Shown in pieces: positions 24,706 to 32,805 of a stretch of 64,000 nt of DNA. Position 1 is the stretch's first letter; each line of letters starts with the position of its first letter. Below the pieces are notes generated by a model. It was not told where the DNA came from, made no database searches, and saw nothing but the letters and a program-made list of their open reading frames with translations. Made by a program: the position numbers and the translations under genes. The stretch comes from VFMC01 sp050248155 (lineage in GTDB: Bacteria; Actinomycetota; Acidimicrobiia; Acidimicrobiales; Ilumatobacteraceae): contig JBFWSW010000017.1 in the NCBI GenBank assembly GCA_050248155.1, positions 12,248-76,247 on the forward strand, given 5' to 3'.

Positions 24706-27126
24706 ATGGCTGACGCCATTCGAGTGTCGGGTCCCGTCTCCGGGACCGACAAGACCCTGTCGTTCGAGACCGGCAAGCTGGCTCAGCAGAGCCAAGGCGC
24801 CGTCGTCGCCGGACTGGGTCGCACCACCGTCCTCGCCACCGCGAACGCGGCCAAGGAGGCCCGTCCGGGAGCGGACTTCTTCCCCCTCACCATCGACGTC
24901 GAAGAGCGGGCGTACGCCGCCGGCAAGATCCCTGGTTCGTTCTTCCGACGTGAAGGCCGGCCGACCGAGGATGCGATCCTCACCTGTCGCCTGACCGATC
25001 GCCCCCTGCGCCCGGCGTTCCCGGACGGGTTCCGCAATGAGGTGCAGGTCGTGCTGACCATCCTCGGCGCCGACATGGCCAACCCGCACGACGTGCTCAG
25101 CATCAACGCCGCATCGGCGTCGCTGATGATCTCGGGGATCCCGTTCGACGGTCCGATCGGCGCAGTCCGCGTCGCCTACGACCAGAGCGGCGAGTGGATC
25201 CCGCATCCCACCTACGAAGAGGGTGACGCGAGCACGTTCGAGCTCGTCGTGGCGGGTCGTCAGCTCGACAACGGCGACGTCGCGATCATGATGGTCGAGG
25301 CCGGCGGCACGTCGAAGAGCTTCGACTACTACGCGGCCGGTGCGCCCAAGGTCGACGAGGCGGCGCTCGCCCGTGGCCTCGAGGCGTCGAAGACGTGGAT
25401 CAAGGAGTCGATCGCGCTGCAGCGTCAGCTCGTCGCTTCGGTCATCGCGACCAGGGGCCCGATCGTGACGATGGAGTACACAGTGGCGGCCGACTACGGC
25501 CAGGACGTGCTGGAGGCAGTCGCCGCCATCGCGACGGACGGTCTCGCCAAGGCGATCACGATCAGTGGCAAGGCCGAGCGCAACGCGGCCACCGATGCGG
25601 TTGCGGCCGACGCGATCGCGCGGCTCGCCGGCGAGGGTGCGCCCTTCGAGGGGCGTGAGCGGGAGATCAAAGAGGCCGTCCGCAGCCTGACCAAGAAGGC
25701 CGTTCGCAAGCGCATCGTCGACGAAGGTCTGCGGATCGACGGTCGCGGTCCTCGCGATCTGAGGCCCCTCAGCAGCGAGGTCGGCATCCTGCCGACGGCT
25801 CACGGCACCGGCCTGTTCCAGCGCGGTGAGACCCAGGTGATGAACGTCGTCACGATGGCGATGCCGCGCATGAACCAGCTGCTCGACACGCTCGGGCCCG
25901 AGACGCACAAATACTTCCTGTTCCACTACAACATGGCTCCTTGGGCCAACGGCGAGACCGGTCGGGTCGGGTCGCCGAAGCGTCGCGAGATCGGCCACGG
26001 TGCGCTCGCCGCACGTGCGCTGCTGCCCGTGCTGCCGAGCCAGGAGGAGTTCGCCTACACGCTGCGCCTCGTGGCCGAGGTGCTGTCGTCCAACGGTTCC
26101 ACGTCGATGGCGTCGGTCTGCTCGGGCAGCCTTGCGCTCATGGACGCGGGTGTTCCGGTGAAGGCTCCGGTCGCCGGCATCGCCATGGGCCTGGTCTACG
26201 CCGAGGGCAAGTACACCACCCTCACCGACATCCTCGGTGCCGAGGACGCGTTCGGTGACATGGACTTCAAGGTCGCCGGCACAGCCGATGCGATCACGGC
26301 CCTGCAGCTCGACACGAAGATCGACGGCATCCCGGCCGACGTGCTGGCGGCCGCGCTCGACCAGGCCAAGGAAGCCCGCACGCAGATCCTCGAGAACATG
26401 AACGCCTGCATCTCCGAGCCGCGTGCCGAGGTGGCTGCGACGGCGCCGAAGATCATCTCGATCACCATCCCGATGGACAAGATCGGTGAGGTCATCGGCC
26501 CGAAGGGCAAGGTCATCAACACCATCCAGCAGGAGACCGGCGCCGACATCGCAGTCGACGACGACGGCTCGGTGGGCATCGTCACGATCGGTGCCGTCGA
26601 GGCCTCGAAGATGGAAGAGGCCCGGGCACGGATCATGGCGATCGTCTCGCCGGCGATGGCCGAGGTGGGCGCGACTTACATGGGCAAGGTCGTCAACATC
26701 ACCAAGTTCGGTGCGTTCGTCAACATCCTCCCGGGCCGTGACGGTCTGGTGCACATCTCCAAGCTCGGCCGCGGCAAGCGGATCAACAGCGTGGAGGACG
26801 TGCTGCAGCTCGGTCAGGAGATCGAGGTGGTCGTCGAGGAGATCGACGAGAAGGGCAAGGTCAGCCTCACCCCGTCAGCGGCGTGGGGCGGCGGTGCCGC
26901 CGACGGCGAGTCGACCACCAGCAACGGTGACGGCGCTCCGGCCGGTCCGCGTGCCGAGACGGTGTCGTTCGACGACGCGTTCGACGCCGAGCTGGCGAAC
27001 GAGTTCGGCGACCTCGGTCCCGGCGGCGAGGCCGGCGGCAACGACCGCGGCGGCGACCGTGGTCCGCGTCGCGACGATCGCAACGGCGGCCGCGGCGGTC
27101 GCGGTGGCGCTCGTCGTCACCGCTGA
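24706..27126 (+). CDS. pnp: Polyribonucleotide nucleotidyltransferase (PNPase)
   Basis: An 806-residue phosphorolytic 3'-5' exoribonuclease. Two RNase PH cores are present (first with F-F-P-L-T-I-D-V-E-E-R, second with R-G-E-T-Q-V-M-N-V-V and the catalytic D-I-L-G-A-E-D-A-F-G-D-M-D-F-K-V-A-G-T). KH follows (I-G-E-V-I-G-P-K-G-K-V-I), then S1 (G-K-V-V-N-I-T-K-F-G-A-F-V) and a Gly/Arg/Asp-rich tail. A good Shine-Dalgarno (AAAGGAG) precedes the ATG. It is the central RNA-decay enzyme, upstream of an M16 peptidase as in many actinobacteria. Confidence 0.97.
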   Translation: MADAIRVSGPVSGTDKTLSFETGKLAQQSQGAVVAGLGRTTVLATANAAKEARPGADFFPLTIDVEERAYAAGKIPGSFFRREGRPTEDAILTCRLTDRPLRPAFPDGFRNEVQVVLTILGADMANPHDVLSINAASASLMISGIPFDGPIGAVRVAYDQSGEWIPHPTYEEGDASTFELVVAGRQLDNGDVAIMMVEAGGTSKSFDYYAAGAPKVDEAALARGLEASKTWIKESIALQRQLVASVIATRGPIVTMEYTVAADYGQDVLEAVAAIATDGLAKAITISGKAERNAATDAVAADAIARLAGEGAPFEGREREIKEAVRSLTKKAVRKRIVDEGLRIDGRGPRDLRPLSSEVGILPTAHGTGLFQRGETQVMNVVTMAMPRMNQLLDTLGPETHKYFLFHYNMAPWANGETGRVGSPKRREIGHGALAARALLPVLPSQEEFAYTLRLVAEVLSSNGSTSMASVCSGSLALMDAGVPVKAPVAGIAMGLVYAEGKYTTLTDILGAEDAFGDMDFKVAGTADAITALQLDTKIDGIPADVLAAALDQAKEARTQILENMNACISEPRAEVAATAPKIISITIPMDKIGEVIGPKGKVINTIQQETGADIAVDDDGSVGIVTIGAVEASKMEEARARIMAIVSPAMAEVGATYMGKVVNITKFGAFVNILPGRDGLVHISKLGRGKRINSVEDVLQLGQEIEVVVEEIDEKGKVSLTPSAAWGGGAADGESTTSNGDGAPAGPRAETVSFDDAFDAELANEFGDLGPGGEAGGNDRGGDRGPRRDDRNGGRGGRGGARRHR

Positions 27127-27137
27127 TCCGGCAGCAG

Positions 27138-28364
27138 GTGAGCGACCTTCGCGTCACCCAGCTCGACTCAGGTCTGACGGTCGCCACCGAGCACGTGCCC
27201 GGCACGCGCTCGGTGGCCGCCGGCATCTGGGTCGGCATCGGCGCTCGTGACGAACCGTCCGACCTCGGTGGCGCCAGCCACTTCCTCGAGCACCTTCTCT
27301 TCAAGGGCACCCCGTCGCGGTCGGCGCTCGACATCTCGCGCACCGTCGACCGCCACGGTGGCGACATCAACGCGTTCACGACCAAGGAGTACACGGCGTA
27401 CTACTGCCGTCTCCCGTCTCGCCACGCATCGACTGCGATCGACCTGCTCGGCGATGTGGTCACGTCGCCGGCGCTGCGCGACGAGGACGTCGAGACCGAG
27501 CGGCAGGTGATCCTCGAGGAGATCGCCATGGATGACGACAGCCCCGACGACGTCGCCCATCGGGTCTTCGGCGAGCAGATGTTCCCCGACCACCCGCTCG
27601 GCCGCGACACGGCAGGATCGCGCGAGTCCGTCACAGCCATCGCGGCCGATCAGGTACGGACGTTCTTCGACGAGGGCTACCGCGCCGGAGCGATGTACGC
27701 ATCGGTCGCCAGCCCGCTGGCACACGACGAGATGTTGGCGATGACGGCACGTGCGTTCGGTCGCGTTCACCCCGGGGGTGGCACACCTCCTCGCTTCGAC
27801 CCCGACGGTGTGGCCGGCGACCGAACGGTCGACGACGACACCGAACAGGTGCAACTGGTCCTCGGCGGTCGGGCGTTCGACAGGGCGGACCCGGATCGAG
27901 AGGCGCTCGACGTGGTCAACCACGTCCTCGGCGGCGGGCTGTCCAGCCGTCTGTTCGAGGAGATCCGTGAGCGGCGAGGGCTCGTCTACTCGGTGTACTC
28001 GTCGCTCGCGCTCTACAGCGATTGTGGTGTGTGGACCGTCTCGGCAGGCGCGCAGCCGCAGCACGCCGAGCCGGTGCTCGCATTGATCCGAGCTGAGCTC
28101 GACAAGCTGGTCACCGGTGGCATCACCGACGACGAGCTCGACATCGCAGTCGGATCGCTGACGGGCACGTTCGAGCTCGGCCTCGAGGACACCGGCTCTC
28201 GTATGGCCCGCAACGCAGGCCTGCTGTGCACTCGGGGCGAGATCATGCCGATCGCCGAGCAGGTGGCTCGCTGGCAGGCAGTCGACCAGGCGGCGGTGCG
28301 TCGTGTCATCGAACGTGTGTACCGGTCGGAGCCGATCCTCGTGACCGTGGGGCCTCTGCAGTGA
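27138..28364 (+). CDS. M16 family zinc peptidase
   Basis: A 408-residue peptidase. The inverted zinc motif H-F-L-E-H is near residue 48-52 (H-x-x-E-H), with the third ligand glutamate in E-R-Q-V-I-L-E-E-I about 75 residues on. The C-terminal M16 domain contains R-G-L-V-Y-S-V-Y-S. It starts at GTG 27138, eleven bases after pnp. Bacterial members next to pnp are processing-peptidase-like (YmxG/PepR type); substrates are poorly known. No signal peptide, so it is cytoplasmic. Confidence 0.93.
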   Translation: MSDLRVTQLDSGLTVATEHVPGTRSVAAGIWVGIGARDEPSDLGGASHFLEHLLFKGTPSRSALDISRTVDRHGGDINAFTTKEYTAYYCRLPSRHASTAIDLLGDVVTSPALRDEDVETERQVILEEIAMDDDSPDDVAHRVFGEQMFPDHPLGRDTAGSRESVTAIAADQVRTFFDEGYRAGAMYASVASPLAHDEMLAMTARAFGRVHPGGGTPPRFDPDGVAGDRTVDDDTEQVQLVLGGRAFDRADPDREALDVVNHVLGGGLSSRLFEEIRERRGLVYSVYSSLALYSDCGVWTVSAGAQPQHAEPVLALIRAELDKLVTGGITDDELDIAVGSLTGTFELGLEDTGSRMARNAGLLCTRGEIMPIAEQVARWQAVDQAAVRRVIERVYRSEPILVTVGPLQ

Positions 28365-28441
28365 TCACGCGACGTCGCGATGGGTGAGGTGCGACGTCAT
28401 TTCTTCACGAGACCGTGACAGTTTCGAACCGGTGCCTCGCC

Positions 28442-28447
28442 TAAGGT
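28442..28447 (+). promoter_or_regulatory. Candidate -10 (TAAGGT) for the secreted glycosidase
   Basis: TAAGGT about 50 bases before the ATG at 28499, in the 134-bp gap after the M16 gene. No well-spaced -35 is evident. Confidence 0.25.
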
Positions 28448-28498
28448 GTTGACAGGAGCGGGAGCCACTGGCAGCCCGCACTGGCGGCGCGAGGTGGG

Positions 28499-30259
28499 AT
28501 GATGAGAGCGGGACGGCAACGGCTCGTAGCGGTGGTGCTGGCAGCAGCATTCGTAGGCGGGGCGGTGATGAGCGGCGTGGGTTCGTCGTCGACACCGGCG
28601 TCGGCAGCGACAGCCGGACCGATCGCGTTCGGCGCGTATGCGAAGCCGCGCAACGGCCAGAGCGAGCGTCAAGCCGTCGAGGCGTTCGAGGCCCAGGCGG
28701 GCCGCAAGCTCGAGGTCGTCCGTGTCTTCGAGACGTGGAACCAGGCGTTCCCTGACTCGTACCACACGTGGCTGAAGTCGAGCGGCCACTCGATCATCCT
28801 GTCGGTGAAGGCGACCCGAACGAACGGCACCCGGGTCACGTGGTCGAGCATCGCCAACGCCCAGCCGGGGTCGCAGGTCTACAACGAGATGGTCACCTGG
28901 GCCCAACGGGTGAAGAACTACGGCGTGCCGATCTACGTCACGCTGAGCCACGAACCCGAGGCCGGCTCGAGCACCTCGAACGGCACGGCCACCGACTTCA
29001 TCGCCGCCTGGCGGCGCTGGGTCGATCTCTTCCGGGCAGAGGGCGTCACGAACGCGAAGTACATGTGGATCATGACCGACTACTCGTTCTTCGTCTCCAC
29101 CTCCGATCGCCGGTGGGCACCGAAGTGGTACCCGGGTGATGCCTGGGTCGACTCGATGGGGACCGACGCCTACAACTGGTACACGTGCCGTCCCGGCACG
29201 GCGAACTCGTGGAAGTCGCTGCAGCAGATCATCGAGCCCTTCCGTGCCTTCGGCGCGCAGCACCCCGACAAGGACCTCTGGCTGACGGAGTTCGCCTCGG
29301 TCGAGGATCCGGCCCGATCGGGCCGGAAGGCCACCTGGTTCGACGACGCGCGCGAGCTGTTCAAGAAGCCCGGCTGGGAGCAGTTCGAGGGCATCGTCTA
29401 CTTCAATGCGACCTACTCGCAGAGCGGTCGCACCGTCTGCTACTGGTACACCGACACCACGACGTCGTCGCTGTCGAGCTACCGAGCGATGGCGCTCGAC
29501 CCGTTCTACGCCGGGCCTGCGTTCGCCGGTGGCACCACGCCGACCACCACCACCACGACCACCTCGACCACGACCACCTCGACCTCGCTTCCGGACTCCT
29601 CGACGACGACGTCCACGTCCACCACGTCCACCACGACGACCTCGACGACGACCACCACCACCGGCCCGCCTCCTGCAGGTGAGGAGGTGCTGTTCGTCGT
29701 CGGCAACGCGGCCTCGGCGACGCCCGGCGACGTCGCGGTCCGCACCCGCCTGGTCGACCTCGGCTACACGGTGCACCTGCTCGACGACAGCGCCGCGTCA
29801 CCCACGGTCGCCGAGGACATGGTCGTCATCTCGTCGAGCGCGTCATCCAGTCTCGTCGCCGGGAAGTACCGCGACACCCCCGTACCCGTGCTCGTCTACA
29901 AACCCTGGGTCTACCAGCCGATGGGCCTCGCCTCGACGTTCGGCACTGCCAGCGGGACCTCTGCCAGCATCACCAACCCGGCGAGCCCGCTCGCCGCGGG
30001 CCTGACCGGTACCGTGAACCTCACGACCAGCCGTGGTCCCATCGGTTGGGGCACGCCGGCCGCGTCGGCCGAGGTCGTCGCGACCGCGAGCAACCGGGCC
30101 GTCCTCTACGCCTACGACACCGGTGACACCCTGACCGACGGGAGCACCGCGGCCTCGTGCCGCGTCGTGCTGCCGTTCAACGATCAGACGTTCGCCACGG
30201 CGACCGCTCAGGGCAGAGCGCTGCTCGACGCAGCGGTCGGCTGGGCCGCCAACTGCTGA
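28499..30259 (+). CDS. Secreted glycoside hydrolase (GH26-like) with Thr-rich linker and C-terminal domain
   Basis: A 586-residue exported protein. The N-terminus (about 1-37) is a signal peptide ending A-S-A-A-T-A. Residues about 40-340 look like a TIM-barrel glycosidase with L-S-H-E-P-E (acid/base Glu) and L-T-E-F-A-S (nucleophile Glu), reminiscent of GH26 beta-mannanase-type enzymes. A linker almost wholly of Thr, Ser and Pro (about 345-390) follows. The C-terminal domain begins V-L-F-V-V-G-N-A-A-S and runs through V-V-I-S-S-S-A-S-S-S, a domain found in other actinobacterial surface proteins whose function I do not know. ATG with GAGGTGGG just upstream. Substrate is likely an extracellular polysaccharide. 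Confidence 0.8.
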   Translation: MMRAGRQRLVAVVLAAAFVGGAVMSGVGSSSTPASAATAGPIAFGAYAKPRNGQSERQAVEAFEAQAGRKLEVVRVFETWNQAFPDSYHTWLKSSGHSIILSVKATRTNGTRVTWSSIANAQPGSQVYNEMVTWAQRVKNYGVPIYVTLSHEPEAGSSTSNGTATDFIAAWRRWVDLFRAEGVTNAKYMWIMTDYSFFVSTSDRRWAPKWYPGDAWVDSMGTDAYNWYTCRPGTANSWKSLQQIIEPFRAFGAQHPDKDLWLTEFASVEDPARSGRKATWFDDARELFKKPGWEQFEGIVYFNATYSQSGRTVCYWYTDTTTSSLSSYRAMALDPFYAGPAFAGGTTPTTTTTTTSTTTTSTSLPDSSTTTSTSTTSTTTTSTTTTTTGPPPAGEEVLFVVGNAASATPGDVAVRTRLVDLGYTVHLLDDSAASPTVAEDMVVISSSASSSLVAGKYRDTPVPVLVYKPWVYQPMGLASTFGTASGTSASITNPASPLAAGLTGTVNLTTSRGPIGWGTPAASAEVVATASNRAVLYAYDTGDTLTDGSTAASCRVVLPFNDQTFATATAQGRALLDAAVGWAANC

Positions 30260-30552
30260 GCGTCGGCGCTCGCGATGATCGAGCGCAGCATCGCGACATG
30301 ACCCTCGAACGCTGAGCGGCCACCGTCGGTGAGCCGTACTCGAACGCGCCGACGGCGGTCGGCGACGCGACGCTCGACGGCGATGTAGCCCGCCTCTTCG
30401 AGCGTCGCGAACTGCTTCGACAGCGCTGAGTCCGACAGCGCGAGCCGGTCGCGGACGAACGCGAAGTCGATCCAGTCCGCCGACGCGAGGAGCGCCACGA
30501 TCGACAGCCGGGTGCTCGGGTGGATGAGCTCGTCGAACTTCGGTTCGCTCAT
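30208..30552 (-). CDS. Winged-helix transcriptional regulator (MarR/ArsR-like, DNA-binding)
   Basis: A 114-residue wHTH protein. I-H-P-S-T-R-L-S-I-V-A-L-L begins helix 1. The recognition region is L-A-L-S-D-S-A-L-S-K-Q-F-A-T-L-E-E-A-G-Y-I, and the wing is R-R-V-A-D-R-R-R-R-V-R-V-R-L-T. This matches the short regulator family typically paired with a small membrane protein. Its ATG overlaps the stop of the preceding membrane gene (ATGA), and its 3' end overlaps the convergent glycosidase gene by 52 bases. It probably binds the two TTTCCTG operators at 31066-31106 and autoregulates. Confidence 0.85.
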   Translation of the reverse strand: MSEPKFDELIHPSTRLSIVALLASADWIDFAFVRDRLALSDSALSKQFATLEEAGYIAVERRVADRRRRVRVRLTDGGRSAFEGHVAMLRSIIASADAQQLAAQPTAASSSALP

Positions 30553-31049
30553 GAAGCCCGCGGCCTCCGCGCCGCCGCCCGGCGGCGCACCCACGCCATC
30601 AGCGCGGGGCCGCCTCCGAGGACTGCGACGGCGACGACGATGCCGGCCATCGTGCCGGGGTGCCTCGCCCCGTCGGCGTTCGCTGCCAGAGCCAGCCCGA
30701 GGGTGGCGGCGACGAGCACGGCCAACCCGGCGATCACCAGTGTCGGTACGTGTCGCCCGATCACCTCGTGGCGGACGCTGAGGCTGTTCGACCCTCGGCC
30801 ACCCGACAGGACTCGACCGGCCACGGCCGCGTGCATTGCACCGAAGGTCACCGTCGCGACGATCGACAGCCAGAGGACGTCGAGGTCGGCGATGACGCCG
30901 AGCGCGACCCATCCGGCCGCAAGGCCCCACCAGTACCAGGCGGGGATCGAGATCTGGTCGATGACCTGCTGGCGCCTCAGCTCGATGGCGTCGAGCGCGA
31001 GCTCGGCCTCGGTGGTCGAGACGCGGGTCTCGGATGTGCTGGTCCGCAT
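30549..31049 (-). CDS. Small multi-pass membrane protein
   Basis: A 166-residue protein with three or four hydrophobic segments: W-Y-W-W-G-L-A-A-G-W-V-A-L-G around 38-60, V-A-T-V-T-F-G-A-M-H around 65-85, V-I-A-G-L-A-V-L-V-A-A around 105-125, and A-G-I-V-V-A-V-A-V-L near 135-150. It heads the operon with the wHTH gene and has a strong Shine-Dalgarno (AAAGGAGG). I recognise the pairing (membrane protein plus regulator) but no specific function. Confidence 0.75.
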   Translation of the reverse strand: MRTSTSETRVSTTEAELALDAIELRRQQVIDQISIPAWYWWGLAAGWVALGVIADLDVLWLSIVATVTFGAMHAAVAGRVLSGGRGSNSLSVRHEVIGRHVPTLVIAGLAVLVAATLGLALAANADGARHPGTMAGIVVAVAVLGGGPALMAWVRRRAAARRPRAS

Positions 31050-31065
31050 GCGGAGCCTCCTTTAC

Positions 31066-31080
31066 TTTCCTGACAGGAAA
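31066..31080. promoter_or_regulatory. Operator 1 (TTTCCTG-A-CAGGAAA)
   Basis: A perfect 7-1-7 palindrome between the -10 and the start codon of the membrane/regulator operon. With the similar site at 31092 it makes a pair 26 bp apart centre to centre, on either side of the -10 hexamer. Confidence 0.7.
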
Positions 31081-31082
31081 CC

Positions 31083-31111
31083 AAGCTATCCTTTCCTGTC
31101 GGGAAAGACAA
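31083..31111 (-). promoter_or_regulatory. Promoter of the membrane protein-wHTH operon
   Basis: Minus strand: TTGTCT (31111-31106), a 17-base spacer, then TAGCTT (31088-31083). Operator 2 fills the spacer and operator 1 overlaps the initial transcribed region. Confidence 0.55.
31092..31106. promoter_or_regulatory. Operator 2 (TTTCCTG-T-CGGGAAA)
   Basis: Imperfect copy of operator 1 with one mismatched pair, lying between -35 and -10 of the minus-strand promoter. Confidence 0.65.
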
Positions 31112-31140
31112 CGCTCCGGAGCGAGCCAGCCGTGGCGACG

Positions 31141-31440
31141 TCAGCTGTCGGACGTCGGCGGAGCGGGAGGCGGCAACGTGCTCGCCGCGGCCTCGGCGTC
31201 CTCCTTCTTGCCGAGGACTGCAGTGCCTTCGGCCTCGAGCGCCTGCAGCTGCGTCACCAGCTCGCTGATCGCAGCTTCGTCGCCCTCCTCGCCCCGCTCG
31301 GTGCGCTGCCGGTAGAGGATGCGGCCGAGGTCGTCGAGCAGGCTGTCGGCCTTGCGCGAGTCCTTGACGTCGTCCACCTTCTCCTTGGCCTGCTGGGCGA
31401 GTTGCGACGCTTTCTCTTTTGCCTTGTCGAGGAAACTCAT
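31141..31440 (-). CDS. Small charged coiled-coil protein, conserved hypothetical
   Basis: A 99-residue soluble protein that begins M-S-F-L-D-K-A-K-E-K-A-S-Q-L-A-Q-Q-A-K-E, is highly charged with helical heptads through about residue 75, then a Pro/Ala-rich tail. Similar short proteins are widespread in actinobacteria without known function. It is divergent from dapB. A TAGAAC hexamer six bases before the ATG fits the leaderless pattern except for the last base. Confidence 0.7.
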   Translation of the reverse strand: MSFLDKAKEKASQLAQQAKEKVDDVKDSRKADSLLDDLGRILYRQRTERGEEGDEAAISELVTQLQALEAEGTAVLGKKEDAEAAASTLPPPAPPTSDS

Positions 31441-31470
31441 GCCGTTGTTCTACCCGAAAGTTGGGGGCAC

Positions 31471-31476
31471 TACCGT
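31471..31476 (+). promoter_or_regulatory. Leaderless -10 (TACCGT) for dapB
   Basis: TACCGT seven bases before GTG 31484, supporting that start over upstream in-frame codons. Confidence 0.5.
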
Positions 31477-31483
31477 CGGACGG

Positions 31484-32248
31484 GTGACGATCAAGGTGGG
31501 TGTGGTGGGAGGCGCGGGCCGGATGGGTCGCGCCGTGTGCGCAGCGGTTGCGGCGGACGACGAACTCGAACTGGTCGCCGTGGTGGCTCGGTCCGTGGCC
31601 GGCGAGACGATCGAGGGAGTGGTCGCCGCTCGTGAGCTGCGTGCCCTCGCCGATGCCGGTGCGGAGGTGGTGGTCGACTTCACCGTCGCGACTGCTGCTC
31701 GAGTGACCTTGCCGTGGCTGGCGATGCACGGCATCCACGCCGTCGTCGGCACGAGCGGTTTGCACGAGGACATCGAGGCCCTGCGGCACGTCTTCACCGG
31801 CAGCAACTGCATCGTCGCTCCGAACTTCGCGATCAGCGCCGTGCTCATGATGCGCTTCGCCGAGCTCGCTGCGCCGTGGTTCGATACCGCCGAGATCATC
31901 GAGCTCCACCACGACGCCAAGGTCGATGCACCATCGGGAACAGCAGTCGCCACGGCCGAGCGGATGTCGGCGGCGTCGAGTGAGTGGGCACCCGACCCGA
32001 CGCGGGACGAGGTCGTCGCGGGGGCACGCGGCGGTGTGGGTCCGGCGGGCATCCGTGTGCACAGCGTGCGGATGCGCGGGATGGTGGCGCACCAGGAGGT
32101 CATCCTCGGTGCGGCCGGACAGACGTTGACCATCCGTCAGGACAGCTACGACCGCATCAGCTACATGCCCGGTGTCGTGCTGGCGTGCAAGCGCATCGGC
32201 GAGCACCCGGGCGTGACGATCGGCCTGGACGCCATGCTCGGCGTCTGA
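31484..32248 (+). CDS. dapB: 4-hydroxy-tetrahydrodipicolinate reductase
   Basis: A 254-residue NAD(P)H reductase in lysine/meso-DAP biosynthesis. The nucleotide motif is V-G-G-A-G-R-M-G-R (about residue 7-15), then V-G-T-S-G-L, and the substrate-binding segment E-L-H-H-D-A-K-V-D-A-P-S-G-T-A. It supplies tetrahydrodipicolinate for cell-wall DAP. The partner dapA is 10 kb downstream (42554). GTG start chosen from the TACCGT hexamer and the position of the Rossmann strand. Confidence 0.95.
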   Translation: MTIKVGVVGGAGRMGRAVCAAVAADDELELVAVVARSVAGETIEGVVAARELRALADAGAEVVVDFTVATAARVTLPWLAMHGIHAVVGTSGLHEDIEALRHVFTGSNCIVAPNFAISAVLMMRFAELAAPWFDTAEIIELHHDAKVDAPSGTAVATAERMSAASSEWAPDPTRDEVVAGARGGVGPAGIRVHSVRMRGMVAHQEVILGAAGQTLTIRQDSYDRISYMPGVVLACKRIGEHPGVTIGLDAMLGV

Positions 32249-32253
32249 GTGGT

Positions 32254-32748
32254 TCAGCCGAGCGCGGCGATGGCCGAGTCGTAGTCGGGCTCGTTGGCGA
32301 TCTCGGGGACGAGCTCGTTGTAGGTGACCTTGCCGTTCTCGTCGAGCACCACGACAGCTCGGGCGAGCAGACCGTTCAGCCGGCCGTCGGCGAGCGTGAT
32401 GCCCCATTGCTGACCGAAGTCGCTGCGGAACGTGGACGCCGAGTCGACGTTCTCGATCCCCTCGGCGCCGCAGAATCGCTTCTGCGCGAACGGGAGGTCG
32501 GCCGAGACGCACAGCACGACGGTGTTGTCGAGCGACGCAGCGCGCTCGTTGAACGTGCGCACGCTCGTCGCGCAGGTCGGCGTGTCGATGCTGGGGAAGA
32601 TGTTGAGGATGACCCGCTTGCCCGCGTAGTCGGCGTTGGTGACCTCGCTGAGGTCGGCCTTCGTGAGGGAGAACGACGGTGACGAACCGACGCTGGGGAG
32701 ATCGCCGACGGTGTGGACGGGGTTCCCCCCGAGTGCAGTCTGAGCCAT
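32254..32748 (-). CDS. tpx: Thiol peroxidase (Tpx, peroxiredoxin family)
   Basis: A 164-residue atypical 2-Cys peroxiredoxin. The peroxidatic cysteine is in P-S-I-D-T-P-T-C-A-T-S-V-R near residue 61, and the resolving cysteine in R-F-C-G-A-E-G-I-E-N near residue 95. The catalytic T-x-x-C and downstream Arg are kept. It reduces hydroperoxides using thioredoxin. It converges on dapB (5 bases apart) and is divergent from the enoyl-CoA hydratase genes. TAGGTT lies seven bases before its ATG. Confidence 0.95.
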   Translation of the reverse strand: MAQTALGGNPVHTVGDLPSVGSSPSFSLTKADLSEVTNADYAGKRVILNIFPSIDTPTCATSVRTFNERAASLDNTVVLCVSADLPFAQKRFCGAEGIENVDSASTFRSDFGQQWGITLADGRLNGLLARAVVVLDENGKVTYNELVPEIANEPDYDSAIAALG

Positions 32749-32755
32749 GCGAGCC

Positions 32756-32761
32756 AACCTA
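32756..32761 (-). promoter_or_regulatory. Leaderless -10 (TAGGTT) for tpx
   Basis: TAGGTT on the minus strand, seven bases before the ATG at 32748. Confidence 0.45.
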
Positions 32762-32805
32762 GTCCGATGCGCCTTCGTGAACCGACGTGTGGCATCGTGC
32801 TCGGG

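Noticed and set aside
24421..26754. Long minus-strand frame opposite pnp and rpsO
   Set aside because: Antisense shadow with Arg/Asp/Gly-rich noise; pnp motifs are complete on the plus strand.
29540..29665. Possible tandem DNA repeat (Thr/Ser codons)
   Set aside because: It is a low-complexity protein linker in the glycosidase with irregular codon use, not a CRISPR or VNTR with a fixed unit.
32713..32805. Longer N-terminus for the first crotonase gene
   Set aside because: The added residues are unlike family N-termini, while GTG 32806 gives a normal start with a hexamer seven bases upstream.
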